From assembly GCA_937893155.1 (NCBI GenBank), contig CALBGU010000055.1, forward strand, positions 1-21,443: a stretch of 21,443 bases of DNA, given 5' to 3'. Source of the stretch: an uncultured Treponema sp. Lineage in GTDB: Bacteria > Spirochaetota > Spirochaetia > Treponematales > Treponemataceae. Below, in pieces: positions 7,381 to 13,917 of this stretch. A model generated the notes under the pieces. That model saw only the letters and a program-made list of their open reading frames with translations, ran no database searches and was not told the DNA's origin. A program made the translations under genes and the position numbers. Each line of letters opens with the position of its first letter. Position 1 is the first letter of the stretch.

Positions 7381-8775
7381 TTATTTTCCGACGCAAAAAT
7401 GAGAGAAAATTGAATCCAGCACATCTTCGCTTGAAACTTCGCCGGTGACTTCTCCCAGCGAATCAAGCGCGTCTTCCATATCTTGCACCGCGGCATCAAG
7501 CGCGTATCCCGCCTTTGTTGCATCAAGTGCGTGTGTTAAGCGGTCAAGAGCCTCGCTGACGGCACTTTTTTGCCGTTCGCTTCCGAGTGCGGCACCACGC
7601 TGCTCGTTCGATGACAGAAGCGCAAGTTTTTGCTTTACGAGTTGTGAAAGCGCGTCTATGCCAAAGCCAGTTTTTGCGCAGATATGCACTTGATTTTCGT
7701 TTGGCACCGCGTCAGTGTGTGCGCGGGCTGTATCGCTTTCTAGGCGGTCGATTTTGTTCCAGACGAGAATGAGCGGTGCGTGATATTTCTCTTTTGCACT
7801 TTGCAAAAATGCCGTGTCGTCGGCGGAAATCCCTGTTGAAGAATCAACCAGATACAAAATAATATCCGCGTCGCCCGAAAGTTCCCGCGTCATTTCAACT
7901 CCGCGCGCTTCTATAACGTCATCTGTCTCGCGCAACCCCGCCGTGTCGAACAACCGCGCAGGCACGCCGTCGAAACTCACCCAGCTTTCCAGCCAATCGC
8001 GCGTTGTTCCCTCGATGTCGCTGACGATAGCCCGCTCCTCTTTCAAAAGCGCATTGAACAGGCTCGATTTCCCTGCATTTGTTTTGCCGCACAGCACGAC
8101 CCGCACACCGTCTTGATAGAGTTTTTCGGTTTTCCAGCTGTCTTTGAGCGACTGCAATCGGCGGCAGGCTTCTTCAAGGTCAGTTGTGTCGTACGCATCT
8201 GCGATTGTCTCTTCGTCTTCGGGATACTCGATTTCCACTTCAATGGCGGCGAGCGTATCGATGACGAGCTTTTTCACGCTGTCGATTTCGGCAAACAAAC
8301 TCCCCGCAAGCCGCTCTACAGCCCTGCCGCGACTTGAATCCGTGCGGCTGTCGATGATTTCCTTGACCGCTTCGGCTTTGGTGAGGTCGGTCTTGCCGTT
8401 GATGTAGGCGCGAAATGTGAACTCGCCGCGCTCTGCCTGCCGAAAGCCGTGCGCAAGAAGTGCCTGATAAATTGCCGTAACCACCACAGGACCGCCGTGG
8501 CAGGTGATTTCCGCCATATCTTCGCCTGTGGAACTTTTGGGCGCGCGGAATACGCTGACCAAAACTTCATCGATTTTTTTGCCGTCGTCCACAATCCAGC
8601 CGTACACAATCGTATTGCCGCCTGCCTCCTTGAGCGCAGATGGACGCGAAAAAAGTTCTGCGACTTTTTCAATCGCGCCGTTGCCGGACGTGCGGATAAT
8701 GCCGAGTGCGGACGGTGCGAGCGCGGTGGCAATCGCGGCAATCGGTTCTTCGGGTGTATATGAGGTATGTTCCAT
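7381..8775 (-). CDS. mnmE: tRNA uridine-5-carboxymethylaminomethyl modification GTPase MnmE
   Basis: MnmE works with MnmG to modify the wobble uridine (cmnm5U34) of tRNAs reading split codon boxes, using GTP and a formyl-folate one-carbon unit. The 464-residue length is normal. The N-terminal folate-binding domain has TCHGGPVVV and the RGEFTFRAYINGK block. The G domain inserted in the helical domain has G1 at 230-238 (GKTNAGKSS), TTRD 257-260, DTAG 277-280 and NKID 340-343. The protein ends in CVGK, the variant of the CIGK tail with the catalytic Cys461. GGGAG lies 8 bases before the ATG. It lies 30 bp downstream of the PHP gene on the same strand, so the two are probably co-transcribed. Confidence 0.96.
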   Translation of the reverse strand: MEHTSYTPEEPIAAIATALAPSALGIIRTSGNGAIEKVAELFSRPSALKEAGGNTIVYGWIVDDGKKIDEVLVSVFRAPKSSTGEDMAEITCHGGPVVVTAIYQALLAHGFRQAERGEFTFRAYINGKTDLTKAEAVKEIIDSRTDSSRGRAVERLAGSLFAEIDSVKKLVIDTLAAIEVEIEYPEDEETIADAYDTTDLEEACRRLQSLKDSWKTEKLYQDGVRVVLCGKTNAGKSSLFNALLKEERAIVSDIEGTTRDWLESWVSFDGVPARLFDTAGLRETDDVIEARGVEMTRELSGDADIILYLVDSSTGISADDTAFLQSAKEKYHAPLILVWNKIDRLESDTARAHTDAVPNENQVHICAKTGFGIDALSQLVKQKLALLSSNEQRGAALGSERQKSAVSEALDRLTHALDATKAGYALDAAVQDMEDALDSLGEVTGEVSSEDVLDSIFSHFCVGK

Positions 8776-8805
8776 TTTTTTTCTCCCATAATAAAATAAA
8801 ACGAA

Positions 8806-9516
8806 TTAAAGCAGTGTGCCTTCTTTATTTTTGATGCGCGCGATATAGTCTGCCACGCTTTTGAGCGGGGTGTCGAACGCCATACCGCCGAGCTTCATCT
8901 TGCCTTCGGTCTTTGCTTCGAGCGCAAAATCAATGCTGTGAATGTCGGAGCCGCTTGTCGCAGGAAAATCGTATATGCGGGCATACAGCGCGGCGAGTTC
9001 ATTCTCGCTTGGTTGATTGCCGCCGTTGTAGACCTCAACGCCGTGGACTTCGCGCGGGTGCAGATGAATCGCCTTGATGTAATGTCGGAGGCGGAACGGG
9101 TGCGCCTGAATCATCAAACCGCCTGCGCTGTTCACCGCGTCAAAAAGCTCCCCGTGCCGCATTGTTTCGGCTTCTAGGTGGTGCAGCAACCACGATGAAT
9201 CGAGCCCGTAAATCAAATAATCATCGCCGTCAAACGTCTGCTCTATTCCGAAAAAGACCTGAAAGTCCCCGCCGTCCGCTTTGTTTTGCCGTTCGGCTTC
9301 GGCGCGTGCGTTTTCGTATCCTGCGCAGTATTGCTCAATGCGCTCTTGCCAGCTTAAAGTGCGGTCAATCGCTGTGTTTCCGCCAAAAAAATGGTCGGTC
9401 ACAAAAATCCCTGCATAGCCTGCGCGCTTGTATGCCGCGATGTACTCGCTTCCTGCGGATACTGCGCATTTGCTTGCCTCTTTTGTGTGCAGATGTGTTT
9501 CATATTTGTACAACAT
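8806..9516 (-). CDS. PHP-domain metal-dependent phosphoesterase
   Basis: A 236-residue stand-alone PHP (polymerase and histidinol phosphatase) domain, which uses a cluster of metal ions to hydrolyse phosphoesters. Visible metal ligands are His8 and His10 (ETHLHT), Asp41-His42 (VTDH), Glu92 (GIEQ), His139 (QAHPF) and Asp191/His193 (GSDIH), the full ligand set in the expected order. No polymerase or other domain is attached, and the substrate cannot be told; nucleotide or histidinol-phosphate-like substrates are both possible. The ATG lies 6 bases after a perfect TATAAT box with no ribosome site, suggesting a leaderless mRNA. mnmE follows by 30 bp. Confidence 0.88.
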   Translation of the reverse strand: MLYKYETHLHTKEASKCAVSAGSEYIAAYKRAGYAGIFVTDHFFGGNTAIDRTLSWQERIEQYCAGYENARAEAERQNKADGGDFQVFFGIEQTFDGDDYLIYGLDSSWLLHHLEAETMRHGELFDAVNSAGGLMIQAHPFRLRHYIKAIHLHPREVHGVEVYNGGNQPSENELAALYARIYDFPATSGSDIHSIDFALEAKTEGKMKLGGMAFDTPLKSVADYIARIKNKEGTLL

Positions 9517-9522
9517 TGCCGT

Positions 9523-9550
9523 ATTATAGCAAAAAATCGCCTTGTCGCAA
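9523..9550 (-). promoter_or_regulatory. Sigma70-type promoter of the PHP-mnmE unit
   Basis: On the minus strand, TTGCGA (9550-9545) and TATAAT (9528-9523) are separated by 16 bp. The ATG of the PHP gene (9516-9514) starts six bases after the -10 box, where transcription would normally begin. Confidence 0.72.
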
Positions 9551-9580
9551 ATTGTTTTGCACCTCTTTTCCGAATGTTCT

Positions 9581-9893
9581 CACATCGCAGATTCTGCGAA
9601 TGCCGTTTTTGTTCATAAACGCACATCGCAGAACCTGCGAACGTCATTTTTGTTCATAAACGCACATCGCAGAGTCTGCGAACGCCGTTTTTGTGCATAA
9701 ACGCACATCGTAGAAACTACGAACGTCGTTTTTGTTCACAAGCGAACATCGTAGAAACTACGAACGCCGTTTTTGTGCATAAACGCACATCGTAGAAACT
9801 ACGAATGTCGTTTTTGTTCATAAATGAACATCGTAGAAACTACGAATGCCGTTTTTGTTTATAAATGAACATCGTAGAGGCTACGAACGGCAG
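9581..9893. repeat. 41-bp tandem array with two covarying inverted repeats
   Basis: Seven full 41-bp copies start at 9581, 9622, 9663, 9704, 9745, 9786 and 9827; a partial eighth runs from 9868 to about 9893. Copies are in perfect register with no spacers. Each holds a first dyad, CGCAG/CTGCG in copies 1-3 and CGTAG/CTACG in copies 4-8, with 1-3 central bases. Each junction forms a second dyad around CATAA, GTGC/GCAC or GTTC/GAAC in most copies, with one mismatched at 1-2 and 2-3 and one wobble at 7-8. The array covers most of the 472-bp gap between the divergent PHP and uraA genes and has no coding signal. It lies outside both predicted transcripts. Confidence 0.93.
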
Positions 9894-9928
9894 ATTTTAA
9901 GGAGACTAGAGAAAAAACGGCGGCGGGC

Positions 9929-9958
9929 TTGACAAAGAGCGGGGAGACGTGAAAAGAT
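9929..9958 (+). promoter_or_regulatory. Possible promoter of uraA
   Basis: A perfect TTGACA (9929-9934) lies 55 bp before the uraA ATG. The best -10 at 18-bp spacing is AAAGAT (9953-9958), a weak match. No PyrR-type leader or riboswitch was recognised between 9893 and 9988. Confidence 0.35.
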
Positions 9959-9988
9959 TTTGCAGATTTTATATGTGAGGGTACAAAA

Positions 9989-11326
9989 ATGGAATTGTTT
10001 TACAAAATCAACGATAAGCCGTCTCCCGAAAAGATTTTGCTTTTCGCGTTGCAACAGCTTTTGGCAGTTATGGCGGCGACAATCGCGGTGCCTGCAATCG
10101 TGGGAAACGGTTTGAGCGCGTCGGCGGCACTTTTTGGCGCAGGATTGGGCACGATTGTCTATTTGCTGTTTACCAAAAGCAAAAGTCCTGTGTTTTTGGG
10201 GAGTTCCTTTGCGTTTATCGGCTCGATGTTCAGCGCATTTGCGGGTGCGGCTTCGGCTTCGGTGGGCTATTGGGGGCTGATTCTCGGCGCGGTGATGGCG
10301 GGATTGGTGTATGTGATTATCGCCGTTGTGGTGCGCGTGGCAGGCACGGCGTGGATTGACCGCCTTTTGCCTCCCGTTATCATCGGTCCGACGGTCGCGA
10401 TTATCGGCTTGAGTCTTTCGGGCAACGCGGTGGGCGATTTGGCAAAATCGAGCGTGGACGGCGGCAGCACACATATCGCAATGCTGTGCGGCTTGGTAAC
10501 GCTGTTTGTTACGATGATGTGTTCCACATACGGCAAAAAACTCGGCAAGCTCATTCCTTTTATTCAGGGCATTTTAACGGGCTACATTCTCGCGTCGGTG
10601 TTCGCCGTCATTGGACACCTCACGAATAATCCTGCGCTGATTGTCATCAATTATGCGGCGTTGCGCGCGCTGGATTGGACATCGCTTTCGTCGTATATTT
10701 CGCTTCCCGATTTTACATTCGCTCTCGGCGGCGCGAGCGGGCTTAAAGGCATTACGGCGAGTTATCTGCTCACGATTTTTGCGGCGTATGTGCCCGTGTC
10801 GTTCGTGGTGTTTGCCGAGCATCTTGCTGACCACAAAAATTTGTCGGCAATCGTGGGTGTTGACCTGCTCAAAGACCCGGGACTTACGCGGACGCTCCTC
10901 GGCGACGGCGTGGGTACGATGGTTTCGACGCTGTTCGGCGGCTGCCCGAATACAACGTACGGCGAATCTATCGGTTGCGTGGCAATTACTAAAAATGCGT
11001 CTACGGTGTCGATTTGGTGCTGTGCGATTTTGTGCATTGTGTTTAGTCTGATAACGCCTGCGGTTGCGTTTTTGGAAACAATCCCATCGTGCGTAATGGG
11101 CGGCGTGTGCATTGCGCTGTATGGATTTATCGCGGTTTCTGGGCTGAAGATGTTTCAGAACATTGATTTGAGCGAAAACAAAAACTTATTCGTTACGTCG
11201 GTGATTTTGATTACGGGCGTGGGCGGAATGATTGTAAAATTCGGTGCTGTGGAAATCCGCACGGTTGCCTGTGCGCTTATTCTCGGTATTGCCGCAAATA
11301 TCCTGCTGTCTCGTGCAAAAAAATAG
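9989..11326 (+). CDS. uraA: Uracil permease, NCS2 family
   Basis: A 445-residue membrane protein of the nucleobase-cation symporter-2 (NCS2) family, most like the proton-coupled uracil importer UraA. About 12-14 hydrophobic segments span residues 15-440. The substrate-site segment FAEH has Glu277 and His278, and the second signature reads GGCPNTTYGESIG with Glu326. UraA usually has Pro where Cys319 stands. A GTGAGGG ribosome site lies 7 bases before the ATG. It is monocistronic, as a repetitive element and a convergent gene follow. Xanthine or urate transport is less likely because the TTYGE motif is the uracil type. Confidence 0.9.
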   Translation: MELFYKINDKPSPEKILLFALQQLLAVMAATIAVPAIVGNGLSASAALFGAGLGTIVYLLFTKSKSPVFLGSSFAFIGSMFSAFAGAASASVGYWGLILGAVMAGLVYVIIAVVVRVAGTAWIDRLLPPVIIGPTVAIIGLSLSGNAVGDLAKSSVDGGSTHIAMLCGLVTLFVTMMCSTYGKKLGKLIPFIQGILTGYILASVFAVIGHLTNNPALIVINYAALRALDWTSLSSYISLPDFTFALGGASGLKGITASYLLTIFAAYVPVSFVVFAEHLADHKNLSAIVGVDLLKDPGLTRTLLGDGVGTMVSTLFGGCPNTTYGESIGCVAITKNASTVSIWCCAILCIVFSLITPAVAFLETIPSCVMGGVCIALYGFIAVSGLKMFQNIDLSENKNLFVTSVILITGVGGMIVKFGAVEIRTVACALILGIAANILLSRAKK

Positions 11327-11349
11327 CAAGGGATTATGTAACAAACATC

Positions 11350-11480
11350 TGTCATTCTGAGTCGTTTCAGCATCTAGTTCAAAATCGTCTCTGAAAAGGA
11401 GATTCCGAAACAAGTTCGCCAATATCATTGCCGTAATCCAATGCAGAAAAAAATTCCCGTGGCAAGCACTCAGAATGACA
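11350..11480. mobile_element. MITE-like element with 13-bp perfect terminal inverted repeats
   Basis: TGTCATTCTGAGT (11350-11362) and ACTCAGAATGACA (11468-11480) are perfect inverted copies bounding 131 bp with no ORF. A looser match (GTAA...) extends the ends to about 11338 and 11492. Internal GTTTC and GAAAC arms suggest further pairing. GTCATTCTGAG is a motif I know from dispersed bacterial repeats. No target-site duplication is obvious. It fills the gap between the convergent uraA and nucleotidase genes and could also serve as a two-way terminator. Confidence 0.7.
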
Positions 11481-11497
11481 AAGTTGTTTTACGCTTG

Positions 11498-13075
11498 TTA
11501 CTCTGGCAAATGACCGCCGATGATAGTAATGCGTCCGTGATTTTCAGGTGTTACCGCCTCGCCGAACGACTTTGTGTATTCAATGAACACATCGCTCAAA
11601 AGCATAGAGCTGTTGTAGGTGTCGATTGAGCGAGTAAATGGCTCGTAGCCGTCGCCGCCCTTTGCGTTGTAATCGTTGCAAGCAAAGCGATACGTCTGGT
11701 TTTCGTTGATTGGCTCGCCGTTAATCGTAAGGTCGCTGATTGTGCCGTTGCCGTCTGCGTCGTAGGTAATCGTGTATTTGATAGACTCTGACACCTGCGC
11801 AAATGCACCTGCGCCCTGCTTGATTGAGCCGATGAAAGAGAACAAATCTTTTACGTCGCTGCCTTTGAGCGTAACCACATACAGATAGTTTTCAAACGGA
11901 AGCATTGTCATAATTGCTTCTTTGGTAACGTCGCCCGCAGGAAGCGCCGCGCGGATTCCGCCGCCGTTCGTGATTGCACCGTCCACTTTTACGCCCGTCT
12001 GGTCAAGATACCACACCATCGCGTCCGTGAGGAAATCGCCTGAAGGCATTTCTTGGAATCGCGTGAGCCGTGCGCCGAACTCGAATTCTGCTGTTGTCTT
12101 CAAAACAACGTCCTTGAGAGACGCATTCGCCTTGTCCACAAACGGCTGCAACAGCGCTGCAACATCTGCGTCTGGCGCGTATTTTTCGCTGGTGATTTCC
12201 TCGGGGTGCCACTCAAAATTGATGACCTTGCCGTCTTTAATGGTCAATTCGCCCGTGCCGACGTAGTGTCCCCACTGCTCCGAGGTAACGATTGGCGTGT
12301 TATTAACGACTTTTGGCTCTGCAAAATACGAGTGAGAATGTCCGTCGATAATCAAATCGATGCCATCAACTGCTTCGGCAATTTTGAGCGAGGTTTCGTG
12401 TGTCGGTGTTTCTTCCACGTCGCCCAAATGCCCGAGCAAAATCACGATGTCGCATTTTTCTTTGTTGCGGAGCGTATCGACCATTTCTTTCGCCGTTTCA
12501 ATCTCGTCGGTGAACGTCAGGCTCTTGTCTGGACCTGCGATGACGAGCGTGCGGAGTGTCGTCAAGCCAAAAATACCAACGCGATAGCCCGCGTAATCCT
12601 TTGTGATGTATGGTTTTCCGAGATAGCCCTTTGCGGTTTTGATGTTCGCAGAAAGCCACGGGAATTTTGAAATCTCAATCTGTTTCAAAACCTTTTCGTG
12701 TGTGCCGTCGAACTCGTGATTGCCGAACGTAACTGCCTCGTAGCCCATTGCGTTGTACGCCGTAATGTCTGCTTCTGCCGCAAACATATTCGACACCGCC
12801 TGCCCAGAGTTGATGTCGCCCGCGTCCAAGAGCAAGAAATCTTTGCCCGCGTCCGCTGCCTCTGCGCGCGCTTGTTTGATGTACGTTGCACGCTCGGCAA
12901 GCCCGTTTTTGCCGTCTTTGGACAATACCGCGCCGTGATGGTCGTTTGTGTGCAGCACGACGAGTTTATACTCGGCGTTCGGGTCGCGCGCGATTTTTTG
13001 GGGTGCAGATGCACAGCCTGCGAAAAAGAATGCCGCCGCAGAAATCGCGATGGCAATTTTTGACATTTTCTTCAT
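11498..13075 (-). CDS. Lipoprotein 5'-nucleotidase (UshA/NadN-like)
   Basis: An exported two-domain 5'-nucleotidase that would dephosphorylate extracytoplasmic nucleotides. Starting at ATG 13075 (GGAGG five bases before) gives 525 residues; an upstream in-frame start at 13099 adds eight residues without a ribosome site. The N-terminus is a lipoprotein signal with Cys21 after FAG. The metallophosphatase domain has Asp45/His47 (HTNDHHG), DAGD 84-87, GNHEFD 118-123, His216 and GHSH 245-248. The C-terminal domain has NGGGIRA and GGDGYEPF for base stacking. With the uracil permease beside it, a nucleotide-salvage role is plausible, but the genes are convergent and not an operon. Confidence 0.92.
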   Translation of the reverse strand: MKKMSKIAIAISAAAFFFAGCASAPQKIARDPNAEYKLVVLHTNDHHGAVLSKDGKNGLAERATYIKQARAEAADAGKDFLLLDAGDINSGQAVSNMFAAEADITAYNAMGYEAVTFGNHEFDGTHEKVLKQIEISKFPWLSANIKTAKGYLGKPYITKDYAGYRVGIFGLTTLRTLVIAGPDKSLTFTDEIETAKEMVDTLRNKEKCDIVILLGHLGDVEETPTHETSLKIAEAVDGIDLIIDGHSHSYFAEPKVVNNTPIVTSEQWGHYVGTGELTIKDGKVINFEWHPEEITSEKYAPDADVAALLQPFVDKANASLKDVVLKTTAEFEFGARLTRFQEMPSGDFLTDAMVWYLDQTGVKVDGAITNGGGIRAALPAGDVTKEAIMTMLPFENYLYVVTLKGSDVKDLFSFIGSIKQGAGAFAQVSESIKYTITYDADGNGTISDLTINGEPINENQTYRFACNDYNAKGGDGYEPFTRSIDTYNSSMLLSDVFIEYTKSFGEAVTPENHGRITIIGGHLPE

Positions 13076-13108
13076 AATTCCTCCATTTGCGGAAATCAAG
13101 ATACTTCG

Positions 13109-13119
13109 ATTGTATCATA
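13109..13119 (-). promoter_or_regulatory. Possible -10 region of the nucleotidase gene
   Basis: Overlapping -10-like boxes TATGAT (13119-13114) and TACAAT (13114-13109) lie about 35-45 bp before the ATG on the minus strand. No convincing -35 box pairs with either. Confidence 0.35.
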
Positions 13120-13171
13120 AAAATGCCAAATAGAAAAAGCCGTGCTCCCGTTTTTTTTCGTCATTTCGTCA

Positions 13172-13200
13172 TTGCTGCATCAAGCCTGATTTTTTATATT
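13172..13200 (+). promoter_or_regulatory. Candidate promoter of the XRE regulator
   Basis: TTGCTG (13172-13177) and TATATT (13195-13200) are 17 bp apart. The -10 box matches five of six bases and the -35 three of six. The start site would be near 13207, at the edge of the dyad that follows. Confidence 0.45.
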
Positions 13201-13208
13201 ACGATTAT

Positions 13209-13226
13209 TTGTCTTGCAAAAGACAA
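13209..13226. promoter_or_regulatory. Operator-like dyad at the XRE promoter
   Basis: TTGTCTT and AAGACAA are perfect 7-bp arms around GCAA, directly at the predicted start of transcription. A repressor bound here could block initiation, and autoregulation by the adjacent XRE protein is the simplest reading (inferred). Confidence 0.5.
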
Positions 13227-13293
13227 TACGAATTTCTTGTTTTCGTCCTTATGCTGTTTTCGGCGTTTTCTGCTCATAGAAAATCCCCTTAAA

Positions 13294-13572
13294 ATGAGCA
13301 GTTGTCGTCATCGTCATCTAAATATGAAATATTATTGCGGGCAGTTGGGCATCTCTCAGACTCAACTTGCACTGCGGTGCGAGTGCGGAGAAGACATAAT
13401 CGAAGACATTGAATCGGGCAAGAAAAAGCCTTCATTCGATATGATAATCAAAATTGCTGACGCACTGAAAATAAGCCCTGCCGATTTATTTGTGCGTGAT
13501 GTCTCAAAAAGCAAAATTGAATTAAAAAACGCTTTGAAAATCGATTTTGATACAATTCTTGCTCGCCTATAA
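13294..13572 (+). CDS. XRE-family helix-turn-helix regulator
   Basis: A small DNA-binding protein of the Cro/CI-like XRE type. The helix-turn-helix lies at about residues 11-65 (NMKYYCGQLGISQTQLAL, then IIEDIESGKKKPS and IADALKISPADLF); a short acidic/basic tail follows and no sensor domain is attached. ATG 13294 gives 92 residues; ATG 13324 (82 residues) is also possible. Neither has a good ribosome site. The same frame stays open back to 13087, but that stretch reads like random translation. It is divergent from the nucleotidase and upstream of the galactan regulator. Target genes are unknown. Confidence 0.72.
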   Translation: MSSCRHRHLNMKYYCGQLGISQTQLALRCECGEDIIEDIESGKKKPSFDMIIKIADALKISPADLFVRDVSKSKIELKNALKIDFDTILARL

Positions 13573-13761
13573 AAATTTGCGAAATAAACAGCCTTGCTTT
13601 TTAATCGATTAAGAATGTACAATTTTTGAAAATAGCGTACAATTTTATTTCATACATCTTTTTTGCACTCAATTTTGCGACATTTAGCGAATAAAATATG
13701 CTGCTTTTAGTCACAAAAATGCAAATTGAAGTAAGAAAATCACAATCCGCAAAAATTTAAT

Positions 13762-13790
13762 TTGACAGAATAAACTTTTGGTTATATTGT
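13762..13790 (+). promoter_or_regulatory. Upstream candidate promoter of the galactan operon (P1)
   Basis: A perfect TTGACA (13762-13767) is followed at 17 bp by TATTGT (13785-13790), or at 15 bp by TATATT. The LacI-type operator at 13827 would lie about 30-40 bp downstream of its start site, a road-block position. Confidence 0.45.
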
Positions 13791-13826
13791 AAAGAAAGGC
13801 ACGCCTTGTTTTGAGAAAGTAGATTG

Positions 13827-13836
13827 GAAACGTTTC
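13827..13836. promoter_or_regulatory. LacI-family operator
   Basis: GAAACGTTTC is a perfect 10-bp palindrome with the central AAACGTTT (CpG at the dyad centre) typical of LacI-family operators. It lies between P1 and P2, 81 bp before the lacI-type gene, so autoregulation of the whole operon is likely (inferred). Confidence 0.72.
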
Positions 13837-13881
13837 ATTTTTAATTTGAGAAACTTTTTTGAAAAAATTGCGCAGAAAAAT

Positions 13882-13910
13882 TTGACAGACAGCAATTTCG
13901 GTGCTACGAT
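13882..13910 (+). promoter_or_regulatory. Downstream promoter (P2), start-proximal
   Basis: A perfect TTGACA (13882-13887) is followed at 17 bp by TACGAT (13905-13910). The ATG of the LacI-family gene is only seven bases beyond the -10 box, with no ribosome site, so a P2 transcript would be leaderless. Confidence 0.6.
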
Positions 13911-13917
13911 ATAACGT

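Larger units (their letters stand above)
13573..13917. other. AT-rich intergenic region before the galactan operon
   Basis: No gene is visible in these 345 bases. They hold a perfect palindrome TTAATCGATTAA (13601-13612) whose AATCGATT core fits a LacI-type half-site pattern. Two direct copies of GTACAATTTT (13617-13626 and 13637-13646) lie 20 bp apart, about two helical turns. A pair of TTGACA-type promoters and a LacI operator occupy the right half, listed separately. No terminator with a GC-rich stem was found after the XRE gene. Confidence 0.6.

Noticed and set aside
7245..7448. Small ORF after the zinc-ribbon gene
   Set aside because: It starts inside the terminator region and continues antisense into mnmE.
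9399..9659. ORFs reading through the left end of the 41-bp array on both strands
   Set aside because: They overlap the PHP gene antisense or run through repeats, have no ribosome site and show no protein-like pattern.
9581..9893. CRISPR array
   Set aside because: The 41-bp units abut directly and the whole unit repeats, so there are no unique spacers; no cas genes are nearby.
13087..13293. N-terminal extension of the XRE regulator
   Set aside because: The frame is open but contains no recognisable domain, lies across the predicted promoter and dyad, and has no ribosome site.
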